The notes beneath the pieces were generated by a model that was given only the letters and a program-made list of their open reading frames with translations, searched no databases and had not been told where the DNA came from. Made by a program: the position numbers and the translations under genes. This document shows positions 15,522-23,599 of a stretch of 64,000 nt of DNA, piece after piece. The stretch comes from Methylobacterium sp. CB376 (lineage in GTDB: Bacteria > Pseudomonadota > Alphaproteobacteria > Rhizobiales > Beijerinckiaceae): positions 5,281,001 through 5,345,000 of the forward strand of contig NZ_CP121648.1 of assembly GCF_029714205.1 (NCBI RefSeq), given 5' to 3'. The first letter of the stretch is position 1; each line of letters begins with the position of its first letter.

Positions 15522-16358
15522 ATGTCCGTCGACCTGACCCAGGACCGCGTGCCGGACGCGGCCGAGCGCGACGCCGTCGCCGCCCTCCTCGCCGAGATTG
15601 CCTGCGCGGCCGGCGCCATCCTGCGCGCCTACGAGACCGGGTCCTGCCCCCACCGCGTGAAGCAGGACGGCTCGCCGACCTCGGACGCCGACCTCGCGGC
15701 CGAGGCCCACATCGTGGCGGAACTGAACGCGCGGTGGCCCGCCATCCCGGTGATCGCCGAGGAGACGGCGAACCGCCGGGAGGCGGCGCGCCTGTTCTTC
15801 CTGGTCGATCCCCTCGACGGAACCCGCGACTTCCTGCGCGGCACCGGCGAGTACAGCGTGAACATCGCCCTGGTGGCGGAGGGCCGGCCGGTCGCCGCGG
15901 CGCTCGCCGCCCCGGTCCTCGGCCGGGTCTGGAGCGCGGGCCAGCACGCCGTCGAGGCGCCGATCGCCGACGGGCGGCCGGGTCGCGCCGCCGCGATCGC
16001 GGTGCGCCCGACCCCGCCGGAGGGCATGGTCGCCCTGGTGAGCCGCAGCCACGGCGAGGCGGCGGACGAGACCTGCCTGGCGGGATTGCCGGTGGGCCGC
16101 CGCCGCCCGGCCTCCTCGGCCCTCAAGTTCGGCCTGATCGCGGCCGGGGATGCCGACCTCTACGTGCGCTCGGGCCCGACCATGGAATGGGACACGGCGG
16201 CGGGCGACCACATCCTCACCCAGGCGGGGGGCTGCGTCGTCGATCCGGCGGGCCGCCCGTTCCGCTACGGCCGCAGCGCGGCGGGCTACCTCAACGGGCC
16301 CTTCGCGGCGCTCGGCGATCCCGCCTATGCGAGCCGCGTGGTGCTGCCCGCCGCCTGA
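15522..16358 (+). CDS. cysQ: 3'(2'),5'-bisphosphate nucleotidase CysQ-like inositol monophosphatase family protein
   Basis: The 278-residue product has the Li+-sensitive phosphatase signatures: the metal-binding EET (in VIAEETANRR), DPLDGTRDFL, and the C-terminal WDTAAGDHIL with KFGLIAAGDADLY before it. CysQ removes 3'-phosphoadenosine-5'-phosphate made by sulfate assimilation and sulfotransfer; inositol-1-phosphatase is the alternative reading, but the DFLRG-type context and the GRPFRYG end favour CysQ. It diverges from the chemoreceptor remnant, with only nine bases between the two start positions, and ends three bases from the convergent YHS gene. Confidence 0.85.
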   Translation: MSVDLTQDRVPDAAERDAVAALLAEIACAAGAILRAYETGSCPHRVKQDGSPTSDADLAAEAHIVAELNARWPAIPVIAEETANRREAARLFFLVDPLDGTRDFLRGTGEYSVNIALVAEGRPVAAALAAPVLGRVWSAGQHAVEAPIADGRPGRAAAIAVRPTPPEGMVALVSRSHGEAADETCLAGLPVGRRRPASSALKFGLIAAGDADLYVRSGPTMEWDTAAGDHILTQAGGCVVDPAGRPFRYGRSAAGYLNGPFAALGDPAYASRVVLPAA

Positions 16359-16361
16359 GCC

Positions 16362-16841
16362 TCAGACGCCGTGGCGCTGGCGCAGGGCCGGCCAGCGCGC
16401 CTCCGCGGCCGCGAGCAGGGCCGGGTCGGCGGCCGCGCGGCGCTCCGGATTGCGGAAGAGGTAGAGCAGGTCGCCGCGGCGCAGCGGCACCGCGGGGTCG
16501 GCGCCCACGAGCCGCCCATCGGCCACGCCGAGAGGATCGTAGCCTCCGAGCCGCGGCGCGTAGACCTCCGGGTCGTGCGCGAAGGCGGCGCGGTTGGCCG
16601 GGCCGGCGAAGCGCCAGGTCAGGCCCGCCCAGAGCATCTCGATCCCCTCCCGGCCCGGGACGGGCCCGTCGCTGAGGGCGTAGCTGACCGCGTCGCGGCC
16701 GCGCAGCGCGATCCCGGTGAGCGGGTCGGCCGCGTAGAGATCCGGCAGGACCGCGTCCCCGGCCTCGGCGGCGCCCGAGGCGGCCGGCCAGGCCAGGGCC
16801 AGCGACAGCACGCCGCGCCGCGTTAACGAGTTCTTGCCCAT
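16362..16841 (-). CDS. Tat-exported YHS-domain protein
   Basis: The 159-residue product begins MGKNSLTRRGVLSLALA, a twin-arginine type signal (Arg8-Arg9) ending near ASGAAEA (about residue 27). The mature part has a YHS domain: YAADPLTGIALRGRDAVSYAL and then RFAGPANRAAFAHDPEVYAPRLGGY. Stand-alone YHS proteins are small periplasmic proteins probably binding a metal such as copper; the Cys present in some members is absent here. The 49 codons upstream in the same frame are rejected because they hide the signal peptide. It is convergent with cysQ. Confidence 0.82.
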   Translation of the reverse strand: MGKNSLTRRGVLSLALAWPAASGAAEAGDAVLPDLYAADPLTGIALRGRDAVSYALSDGPVPGREGIEMLWAGLTWRFAGPANRAAFAHDPEVYAPRLGGYDPLGVADGRLVGADPAVPLRRGDLLYLFRNPERRAAADPALLAAAEARWPALRQRHGV

Positions 16842-16972
16842 ATCGCGCGCATCCTGGCGTGACCGGCGCCGGCCGGCCGCCCTTCCGCGGCGCCGTCCCC
16901 CGCCGGACGTCTTTGGTTCCGCCTCGGCCGGCTCCCGCGCCGGCCCGATGCATAGCGCCGGGAGCCTAACAG

Positions 16973-17578
16973 ATGCTCTTCGCCCCATCCCCCGGCCCCG
17001 CGCGCCCGACGCGCCGGGCGGTGCTGCGCGCCGCGGCTTTCCTCGCTGCGGCCGCGCCGCTCGCGGCCCGCGCCGCCGCGCAGGAGCCGAGCCCCGAGAG
17101 CTTCGACAGCCGGGAGATCCTCGATTCCGGCCACCGCTTCTTCGGCGCGACGACCCGGGGCCTCGCGCTCGCGGTGCAGGAGGCGGCCCGGCGCTGGGGC
17201 GAGCCGAACGGCTACATCCTCGGCCAGGAGGCCTCGGGCGCGGTGATCGGCGGCGTGCGCTACGGCGAGGGCACGCTCTACACCCGCAATGCCGGGCAGC
17301 GCCGGATCTACTGGCAGGGTCCCTCCCTGGGTTTCGACGTCGGGGGCGACGGCGCCCGCACCATGATGCTGGTCTACAACCTGCCCTCCCTGCGCGGGCT
17401 CTACCGGCGCTTCGTCGGGATGGACGGGTCGGCCTACGTGGTCGGGGGCGTCGGCATGTCGGCCGCGACCGCCGACAACATCGTGGTGGTTCCGATCCGC
17501 ACCGGGGTCGGCGCCCGGTTCGGGATCAATGTCGGCTATCTGAAGTTCACCGAGGCGCCGACCTGGAACCCGTTCTGA
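16973..17578 (+). CDS. eipA: EipA family (DUF1134) periplasmic protein
   Basis: The 201-residue product has a twin-arginine type signal (RPTRRAVLRAAAFLAAAAPLAARAAAQ, residues 11-37) and a compact beta-rich domain: ILDSGHRFFGATTRGLALAVQEAARRWG, NGYILGQEASGAVIGGVRYGEGTLYT and GVGMSAATADNIVVVPIRTGVGARFGINVGYLKFT. This is the DUF1134 family; the Brucella member EipA is a periplasmic small barrel protein needed for envelope integrity. Length and the C-terminal WNPF match the family. It diverges from the YHS gene. The 148 bases after it look gene-free. Confidence 0.88.
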   Translation: MLFAPSPGPARPTRRAVLRAAAFLAAAAPLAARAAAQEPSPESFDSREILDSGHRFFGATTRGLALAVQEAARRWGEPNGYILGQEASGAVIGGVRYGEGTLYTRNAGQRRIYWQGPSLGFDVGGDGARTMMLVYNLPSLRGLYRRFVGMDGSAYVVGGVGMSAATADNIVVVPIRTGVGARFGINVGYLKFTEAPTWNPF

Positions 17579-17726
17579 GCTGGGCGCTTGCTTGGTCGAA
17601 CTTGTCCGCTCGCGGTGTCGACCCCGATCGGGCCTTGGCCCGGGCCCCGGTCCCGTGGCAGGGTCCGGTCGGTCCCGGAACCCGGGCCCGTAACCCTGGC
17701 GAGCGCCCGATGAGAGTTCTGCCCGC

Positions 17727-18644
17727 GTGATCGAATCCGTCATGATCTTCGCGCTGGGCGCCCTCGGCGCAAGCCTGTGCGCGCTCCTCGTCCTGCCCGC
17801 CCTCAACGCGCGGGCCGAGCGGCTCGCGCGGCGGCGGCTGGAGAGCCAGTTCCCGATGTCGATCGCCGAGCTGACCGCCGAGAAGGACCATCTGCGGGCC
17901 GAGTTCGCGGTGCTGCAGCGCCAGCTCGAGCGCAAGGTCGAGGAGGCGCGCGGCGAGCGCCGCGCCGAGATGGAGGAGCTCGGCCGGCGAGCCGTCAGGA
18001 TCGGGGCGCTCACCACCGAACTGGCGCAGCGCGACGAGCGCCTCGCCGGGCTGGAGCGGGACCTCGCCAAGACGCGGGCGCGGCTCGCCGCGGTGGAGAC
18101 GGAGCGGGACGAGCTGCGCGTGGCCCGGGCGGCGGCCGAGGAGGCCCTGCGCGCCCTCGAAGGCCCGCACCAGCGCGCCCTCGCCGACCTCGACGGCAGC
18201 CGGGCCGAGCTGGAGAGCACCCGCCGCGCGCTGAGCGAGGCGCAGACCGCCCGCGACCTCGCGCAGGCGCAGGCGCTGGAGGCCCGCGAGCGCCTCGCCA
18301 GCATCGGCGAGAGCGTCGCGGCCGGGGCCCGCGCCCAGATCCAGGCCCTGGAGGACGCCCTCGCCGACCTGACCAGCCGCCACGTCGCCGCCGAGGAGGA
18401 ACTCGCCGCGCTCCGCCCCGCCCATCAGGCCGCCCTCGAAGGCCTGGCGGGCGCCCGCCGGGCCCTGGCCGAGGCGCAGGCGACGCCGCCCGCCGAGCGG
18501 CTGCTCGCCGAGAACGCGGCCCTGGAACGCCGGATCGTCGAGGTGGCGGAGGCCCTGATGGCCCAGGCGCGCGGCCCCGCCGCCCGGGCCGAGCCGCGGC
18601 TGCCCCCGGCCACCCCGATACCCTCCCAGGCCGCGGCGCGCTGA
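17727..18644 (+). CDS. Membrane-anchored coiled-coil protein, function unknown
   Basis: The 305-residue product has one N-terminal membrane helix (about 3-24, MIFALGALGASLCALLVLPAL) and then an almost uninterrupted charged heptad pattern from residue 35 to 285, rich in Ala, Glu, Arg and Leu, with 'LERDLAKTRARLAAVETERDEL' style repeats. The C-terminus is a short Pro-rich tail. I recognise no catalytic motif. Similar architecture is seen in envelope spacer and cell-division proteins, but no family can be named. The start is GTG at 17727; ATG at 17742 would shorten it by five residues. Confidence 0.75.
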   Translation: MIESVMIFALGALGASLCALLVLPALNARAERLARRRLESQFPMSIAELTAEKDHLRAEFAVLQRQLERKVEEARGERRAEMEELGRRAVRIGALTTELAQRDERLAGLERDLAKTRARLAAVETERDELRVARAAAEEALRALEGPHQRALADLDGSRAELESTRRALSEAQTARDLAQAQALEARERLASIGESVAAGARAQIQALEDALADLTSRHVAAEEELAALRPAHQAALEGLAGARRALAEAQATPPAERLLAENAALERRIVEVAEALMAQARGPAARAEPRLPPATPIPSQAAAR

Positions 18645-18773
18645 GCGGCCTCGCCCGGGCGGTCCGCCGCGGTGCCTGACCTCGCGTCGCCCGAACGCCG
18701 CGGCGCTCTTGCCAGGGCCGCCGTTTCGGGCCATCTCCGCGCCATCCCCTCACAAGCTGCGAGGCTCAACGCC

Positions 18774-19034
18774 ATGACGCTCAAGCCGACGTCGTTTGCT
18801 CTCTTGTTCGCGGGCGCCTCGCTGATCGCCGCCCCCGCCCTGGCGCAGCGGGACGATCCGACCCTGAAGAAATACTGCACCGGCGATTACCTGACCTATT
18901 GCGGCAATCTTCCGCCCGAGAGCCCCGAGGTCGACCGCTGCTTCGAGAAGAACATGAAGAAGATCTCGGTCAACTGCAAACGGGCGATCGACGCCTACGA
19001 AGAGGGCCTGAAGCAGAACAGCAGCAAGAACTGA
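18774..19034 (+). CDS. Small secreted four-cysteine protein
   Basis: The 86-residue product has a clear Sec signal (MTLKPTSFALLFAGASLIAAPALAQ, cleavage after residue 25) and a 61-residue mature part with four Cys in YCTGDYLTYCGNL, DRCFEKNM and VNCKRAID. The spacing suggests two disulfides and resembles one cysteine-rich GLG1-type repeat. Periplasmic location is predicted; the function is unknown. An upstream in-frame ATG is rejected because it would bury the signal peptide. It is convergent with the hybrid kinase gene. Confidence 0.75.
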   Translation: MTLKPTSFALLFAGASLIAAPALAQRDDPTLKKYCTGDYLTYCGNLPPESPEVDRCFEKNMKKISVNCKRAIDAYEEGLKQNSSKN

Positions 19035-19072
19035 GCGGCGCGAGGGCGGGACGGGCGGCGCCGCTGCCCGGA

Positions 19073-21178
19073 TCAGGCGGAGGCTTCCTCGCGCGAGACC
19101 GCCTGCAGGGCGGCGGCGAGATCCTCGATGGTGAAGGGCTTGCGCAGCACGGTCTCGCCGGGTCCCGGCAGCGGCCCCTCCCGGCCCTCCTCGCGGCCGT
19201 GCCCGGTGGCGAAGACCACCTTGAGGTCGGGCCGGCGCCGCCGCGCCTCCGCCGCGAGGCTCGGCCCGTCGAGGCCCGGCATCACCACGTCCGTGAACAG
19301 CACCGCCACGTCCCGGTTGCTGTCGAGGCAGGCGAGCGCCGCCGCGCCGTCCGGGGCGGTGATCGTCCGGTAGCCGAGTTCGCCGATCGTCTCGGCGCTG
19401 GCCCGGCGCACCATCGCGTCGTCCTCGACCACCAGCACGGTGCGGGCCTGACGCGGCGGCGCGGGGCCGCCGACGCGCCCGCGCCCCGTCCCCTCGACCG
19501 GTGCGCTGCCCTCGTAGACGGGCAGGATCAGCACGACGGCGGTGCCGAGACCGGGGGCGCTGTCGATCCGCACCTCGCCCCCCGATTGGGTGACGAAGCC
19601 GTAGACCTGGGACAGGCCGAGCCCGGTGCCGCGGCCCTGCGGCTTCGTCGTGAAGAAGGGCTCGAAGGCGCGGGCCACGACCTCGGGCGGCATGCCGGTC
19701 CCGGTGTCGCGCACCGTGACCGCCACCGCCGCGCGCCCGTCCCGGGCGCCGTCGCGGGCGGTCTCCAGGGTCAGGCGCCCGCCCCCCGGCATCGCGTCGC
19801 GGGCATTGACCGCGAGGTTCAGGATCGCGTTCTCGAGTTGGTTCTGGTCGACGAAGATCGGCGGCACCCCGACGGCGAGCCGCGTCTCGACCGTCACCGT
19901 CTCCCCGAGCGTGCGCCGCAGGAGGTCGACCATGCCGGTGATCAGCCGGTTCGGGTCGGTGGGGCGCGGCTCCAGCGGCTGCTGGCGCGCGAAGGCGAGG
20001 AGCCGGTGGGTGAGCTTGGCCGCCCGGTCCGCCCCGTCGAGGGCGCCCTCGATGAAGCGGCCCACGTCGGTGTCGCCGCGGGCGAGGCGCCGCTGCAGCA
20101 CCTCCAGCGAGCCCGTGATCACGGCGAGCAGGTTGTTGAAATCGTGGGCGATGCCGCCGGTGAGCTGGCCCACCGCCTCCATCTTCTGCGACTGGCGCAG
20201 CCGCTCCTCGGCGGCGGCGCGCTGGGCCGTCTCGCGGGTGAGGCGCGCCAGCGCCTCCTCCTCGGCCCTGGCGCGGCGCAGGGCGAGCCAGGCCATCAGC
20301 ACCAGCGTGAGGGCCGAGACCGTCGCGACCGCCCCGTAGAGCTGCAGGTTCTCGTACCAGCGCTCCTCGGCGACGCGGCTCTCGACCGAGAAGGCGACCT
20401 GAACCGGGTAATCCCCGACCCGGCGCCAGGCCACCCGCGCCTCGCGCCGCCCGGGGGGCGTCGCGACCGCGAAGCCGCCCTGCGGGCCGCCGTGGATCGC
20501 CCGCATGAACGGATCGCCCGGAGGGAGCCGCGGCTCGGCCCCGACGCGCTCGGGCTCGCGCACCAGGACGGCCCCGTCGGCGCGCAGGAGCAGCGCCTCG
20601 TGGGCGGTCGGTGCCGCGACCTCCGCGTAGAAGCGCCCGAAATAGCCCGTGCCGAGGGCGATCACGATGACGCCGTCGAAGCGGCCGTCCTCGGTCGAGC
20701 GCCGCCGGCTCACCGCGAAGGTCTCCTGCTCGCCCTCGCGCAGGGCCGGCCCGACATAGATCCCGATGTCGCGGGCGCGGTGCACCGCGAAGATGTCGCG
20801 GCCCGCCAGCGCCGCGCCGACGTCGCCCGCGCGGCTGCTCGCCCGCACCACGCCCTCGGGATCCACCACCCAGACCGCCACCGCCTGGGCCAGCGGCGCC
20901 TTGAGCGTCGACAGGAAGGCGTTCGTGGCCGGGGCCCCGATCTGGCCCCAGGGCCGGTCGAAGACGTAGTCGTCGACGCGGTCCATGGCGAGTTCGGCGG
21001 TGTCGAAGACCTTCGAGGCGTGCTCGTGCATCACCGCGGCCGTGCGCTGGACGGCGCTGTCGGCCTCCCGCAGCACCTCCGTCCGGTTCCACCACGCGGC
21101 CCCGAGGAGGACCACGCACGGCACCAGGAAGGCCGCGGCGACGAGGAGCTGGTGCAGGCGCACCGTCGAAAGACTCAC
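19073..21178 (-). CDS. Cache-domain hybrid sensor histidine kinase
   Basis: The 701-residue protein has a membrane helix (about 9-27), a roughly 245-residue periplasmic double-Cache-like sensor (WVVDPEGVVRASSRAGDVG; ALGTGYFGRFYAEVA), a second helix (about 278-298), a short coiled coil, HisKA with the phospho-His in [25 protein letters not shown], HATPase with [32 protein letters not shown] and GTGLGLSQVYGF, and a C-terminal receiver with LFTDVVMPGLDG. The ligand and output are unknown; it has no adjacent response regulator with a DNA-binding domain. It belongs to the same broad kinase type as the LOV kinase at 49.5 kb. Confidence 0.93.
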   Translation of the reverse strand: MSLSTVRLHQLLVAAAFLVPCVVLLGAAWWNRTEVLREADSAVQRTAAVMHEHASKVFDTAELAMDRVDDYVFDRPWGQIGAPATNAFLSTLKAPLAQAVAVWVVDPEGVVRASSRAGDVGAALAGRDIFAVHRARDIGIYVGPALREGEQETFAVSRRRSTEDGRFDGVIVIALGTGYFGRFYAEVAAPTAHEALLLRADGAVLVREPERVGAEPRLPPGDPFMRAIHGGPQGGFAVATPPGRREARVAWRRVGDYPVQVAFSVESRVAEERWYENLQLYGAVATVSALTLVLMAWLALRRARAEEEALARLTRETAQRAAAEERLRQSQKMEAVGQLTGGIAHDFNNLLAVITGSLEVLQRRLARGDTDVGRFIEGALDGADRAAKLTHRLLAFARQQPLEPRPTDPNRLITGMVDLLRRTLGETVTVETRLAVGVPPIFVDQNQLENAILNLAVNARDAMPGGGRLTLETARDGARDGRAAVAVTVRDTGTGMPPEVVARAFEPFFTTKPQGRGTGLGLSQVYGFVTQSGGEVRIDSAPGLGTAVVLILPVYEGSAPVEGTGRGRVGGPAPPRQARTVLVVEDDAMVRRASAETIGELGYRTITAPDGAAALACLDSNRDVAVLFTDVVMPGLDGPSLAAEARRRRPDLKVVFATGHGREEGREGPLPGPGETVLRKPFTIEDLAAALQAVSREEASA

Positions 21179-21353
21179 GAATCTCCCTCTCCGCGCAGCA
21201 TCGGGACGATGCGCGTACTACGTAAGCTTAACCGTTCAGCAACACGATGGCGAGCGGCGTCTTGCGGCCCGTCCCCAGCGCGCGACGCGCCGGCCGGGCT
21301 CGCCTCGCCGCGTCCGCGCCGCTATGGTGCCGCCGCCACGCTTCGGATCCCGG

Positions 21354-21638
21354 ATGACCCTGCTCCGCCTCCTCCTCGTGATCGGTACGGTCGCGCTCCT
21401 CGGCGCCTGCGGCCGGCGCGGACCGCTCGAAGCGCCCCAGGCGGTCGCCCCGGCCGCCTCCGGCCTGCCCGGCACGTCGGGCGCGGCGGCGCGCGCCGAG
21501 GATGAGGATGTCGATCCGGCCCTGCCGCAGATCCCCGACACGCCCGGCGTCGCCCAGCCCTCGCGGCAATCCTCGGGCAACAGCCGCAAGCGCTTCACCG
21601 TGCCCCGGGGACCCTTCCCGCTCGATCCGCTGCTCTAA
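21354..21638 (+). CDS. lptM: LptM-like LPS-assembly lipoprotein
   Basis: The 94-residue product has a lipoprotein signal with lipobox LGAC at residues 16-19, followed directly by GRRGPLEAP, the hallmark of the LptM (YifL) family, which assists LptD oxidation and maturation in enterobacteria. The rest is Pro/Ala-rich and ends with KRFTVPRGPFPLDPLL. Position before lysA is the conserved neighbourhood of this gene (argH-lptM-lysA elsewhere); argH is not present here. The 329-base gap before lysA is unusually long. Confidence 0.85.
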   Translation: MTLLRLLLVIGTVALLGACGRRGPLEAPQAVAPAASGLPGTSGAAARAEDEDVDPALPQIPDTPGVAQPSRQSSGNSRKRFTVPRGPFPLDPLL

Positions 21639-21967
21639 GCATCCTTCGCCGAAGGGGTCACCGTTTCGGCGGCGAACCGAAGCACCGCGTCAGCGGAAAA
21701 TGATGCAAGAACAAGGGCTAAGCGGAGTTGCCGCGCGCAACTCCGCTGAGAGGCCGTGATGGCCCGCGCGGCGAGACCCCGCGGCGGATCGGGCGACCGA
21801 GCAGGGGGGCGCGGCGATTCCCCTCGGGGTGCCGGACCCGCGTGGTTCCTGCCGCATTCCTGCCGCCCGAGCGGCGACCGCTTCGGCGAAGGGGGCCGGG
21901 CAGATTGGCGTTGGCGCGCCGGCGCAAATCTGCGTAAGCCGCCAGCCGCAGATCCGTCGAGAGCCCG
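21639..21967. other. lptM-lysA intergenic region
   Basis: No supported gene. It contains a perfect hairpin at 21721-21747. The lower-GC patch at 21680-21720 (GGAAAATGATGCAAGAACAAGGG) is the most likely promoter or leader area for lysA. Confidence 0.5.
21721..21747. other. Perfect inverted repeat upstream of lysA
   Basis: AGCGGAGTTGC and GCAACTCCGCT flank the five bases CGCGC: an 11-bp stem without a U-tract on either strand. It could be an operator, an mRNA-stability hairpin, or a terminator for lptM. It lies about 220 bases before lysA. Confidence 0.6.
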
Positions 21968-23239
21968 ATGCACCACTTCACCTACCGGGACGGCACGCTC
22001 CACGCCGAGGAGGTCGACCTCGCGCGGCTCGCCGAGGCCGTCGGCACCCCGTTCTACTGCTACGCCTCCGCCACCCTGGAGCGGCATTTCCGCGTCTTCG
22101 CCGAGGCCTTCGCGGGCGACGATCCCCTCGTCTGCTTCGCCGTGAAGGCGAATTCGAACCAGGCGGTGCTCGCCAGCCTGGCCCGGCTCGGCGCCGGCAT
22201 GGACATCGTGTCGGAGGGCGAGCTGCGCCGCGCCCTCGCGGCGGGCGTGCCGGGCGAGCGGATCGTGTTCTCGGGCGTGGCCAAGACCCGCGCCGAGATG
22301 GCGGTCGCGCTCGACGCCGGCATCCTGTGCTTCAACGTCGAGAGCGAGCCGGAACTCGAAGCCCTCTCGGAGGTGGCGCGGGCGCGCGGGCAGACTGCCC
22401 CGGTCTCGATCCGCGTCAATCCCGACGTCGATGCCCGGACCCACGCCAAGATCTCGACGGGCAAGTCCGAGAACAAGTTCGGCATCCCGATCAGCCGCGC
22501 CCGCGAGGTCTATGCCCGCGCGGCGGCGCTGCCGGGGCTCGCGGTCGCGGGCGTCGACATGCATATCGGCAGCCAGATCACGGATCTCGCCCCCTACGAC
22601 AACGCGGCTTCCCTGCTCGCCGAACTCGCCCGCGACCTGATGGCGGCGGGGCACCGGCTCCACCACATCGATTTCGGCGGCGGCCTCGGCATCCCCTACC
22701 GGGACGACAACGCGCCGCCGCCGGACCCGGCGGCCTTCGCGGCGGTGATCCGCCCGCACTTCCGGCCGCTGGGGCTGCGGCCGGTCTTCGAGATCGGCCG
22801 GATGATCGCCGGCAATGCCGGCATCCTCGTCACCCGGGTCGTGTACGTGAAGGAGGGCGAGGGCCGCAGCTTCGTGATCGTGGATGCGGGGATGAACGAC
22901 CTGATCCGCCCGACCCTCTACGAGGCCTATCACGCGCTGCGCCCGGTGCGGCAGCCGGACCCGGAGGCGCCGCGCCTCACCGCGGACGTGGTGGGGCCGG
23001 TCTGCGAGAGCGGGGATTACCTCGCGCTCGGCCGCGAGATGCCGGCGGTGGCGCCCGGCGACCTCCTCGCGGTGATGAGCGCGGGCGCCTACGGGGCGGT
23101 GCAGGCCGGCACCTACAACACGCGCCGCCTGGTGCCGGAGGTGCTGGTGCGCGGCGCCGCCCACGCGGTGGTGCGCCCGCGCCAGAGCTACGAGGAGCTG
23201 ATCGGTCTCGACCGCGTGCCCGACTGGCTGGCGCCCTGA
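21968..23239 (+). CDS. lysA: Diaminopimelate decarboxylase
   Basis: LysA makes L-lysine from meso-diaminopimelate with pyridoxal phosphate. The 423-residue product has the fold-type III barrel with PLP lysine Lys60 (CFAVKANSNQAVL), HIGSQI, the phosphate-binding GGGLGIPY, EIGRMIAGNAG (the usual family form is EPGR), and the C-terminal GPVCESGDYLALGREMP with the catalytic Cys from the partner subunit. Length is typical. It lies downstream of lptM and upstream of the TIGR02302 gene, the arrangement seen in many alphaproteobacteria. Confidence 0.97.
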   Translation: MHHFTYRDGTLHAEEVDLARLAEAVGTPFYCYASATLERHFRVFAEAFAGDDPLVCFAVKANSNQAVLASLARLGAGMDIVSEGELRRALAAGVPGERIVFSGVAKTRAEMAVALDAGILCFNVESEPELEALSEVARARGQTAPVSIRVNPDVDARTHAKISTGKSENKFGIPISRAREVYARAAALPGLAVAGVDMHIGSQITDLAPYDNAASLLAELARDLMAAGHRLHHIDFGGGLGIPYRDDNAPPPDPAAFAAVIRPHFRPLGLRPVFEIGRMIAGNAGILVTRVVYVKEGEGRSFVIVDAGMNDLIRPTLYEAYHALRPVRQPDPEAPRLTADVVGPVCESGDYLALGREMPAVAPGDLLAVMSAGAYGAVQAGTYNTRRLVPEVLVRGAAHAVVRPRQSYEELIGLDRVPDWLAP

Positions 23240-23350
23240 GCGCGGCCGGGGCGGCCCCGGGCGACGGGATTCGCTCAAATGCGACCGATCGGCGAAACGG
23301 CGCGGCGACGGGGGGGTGCGAGGCTGCAGGCATCAGGTTCGAGGCCCGCC

Positions 23351-23512
23351 ATGTCGCAAACCCGCTCCCTCACCGCCCGCGCCGAGGCCGTCGTCGCCCA
23401 GGCGCGCCAGCTCGCCGCGGATCACCACGCGCTGCTCGCCGCCGTGCGCGCCGCGCTGAAGGACGCCCCGCAGGACCCGCCCGGCCGCGCCCGGACGCCT
23501 GAGCGGATTTGA
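23351..23512 (+). CDS. Small helical protein, function unknown
   Basis: The 53-residue product (MSQTRSLTARAEAVVAQARQ...) is predicted to be mainly helical and charged, with a Pro-rich C-terminus. It has no recognised motif. It lies between lysA and the TIGR02302 gene on the same strand. An upstream in-frame ATG would add 24 Arg/Gly-rich residues and is not preferred. Coding status is uncertain. Confidence 0.45.
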   Translation: MSQTRSLTARAEAVVAQARQLAADHHALLAAVRAALKDAPQDPPGRARTPERI

Positions 23513-23599
23513 CCCGCTGGTCGGCGGCGCCCCGCGTGCTAGCCTCCCCTACGGTCCGGCGAGGGAGGTTCGGCGGGCAGGCGTGAGCGGGAGCAGCCG

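Noticed and set aside
13941..16211. A 756-codon minus-strand open frame running through chpT, the chemoreceptor remnant and antisense to cysQ
   Set aside because: Only 15000-15512 of it resembles a protein. The rest is Arg/Ala/Pro-rich and overlaps conserved genes in another frame or on the other strand; long open frames without stops are expected at this GC content.
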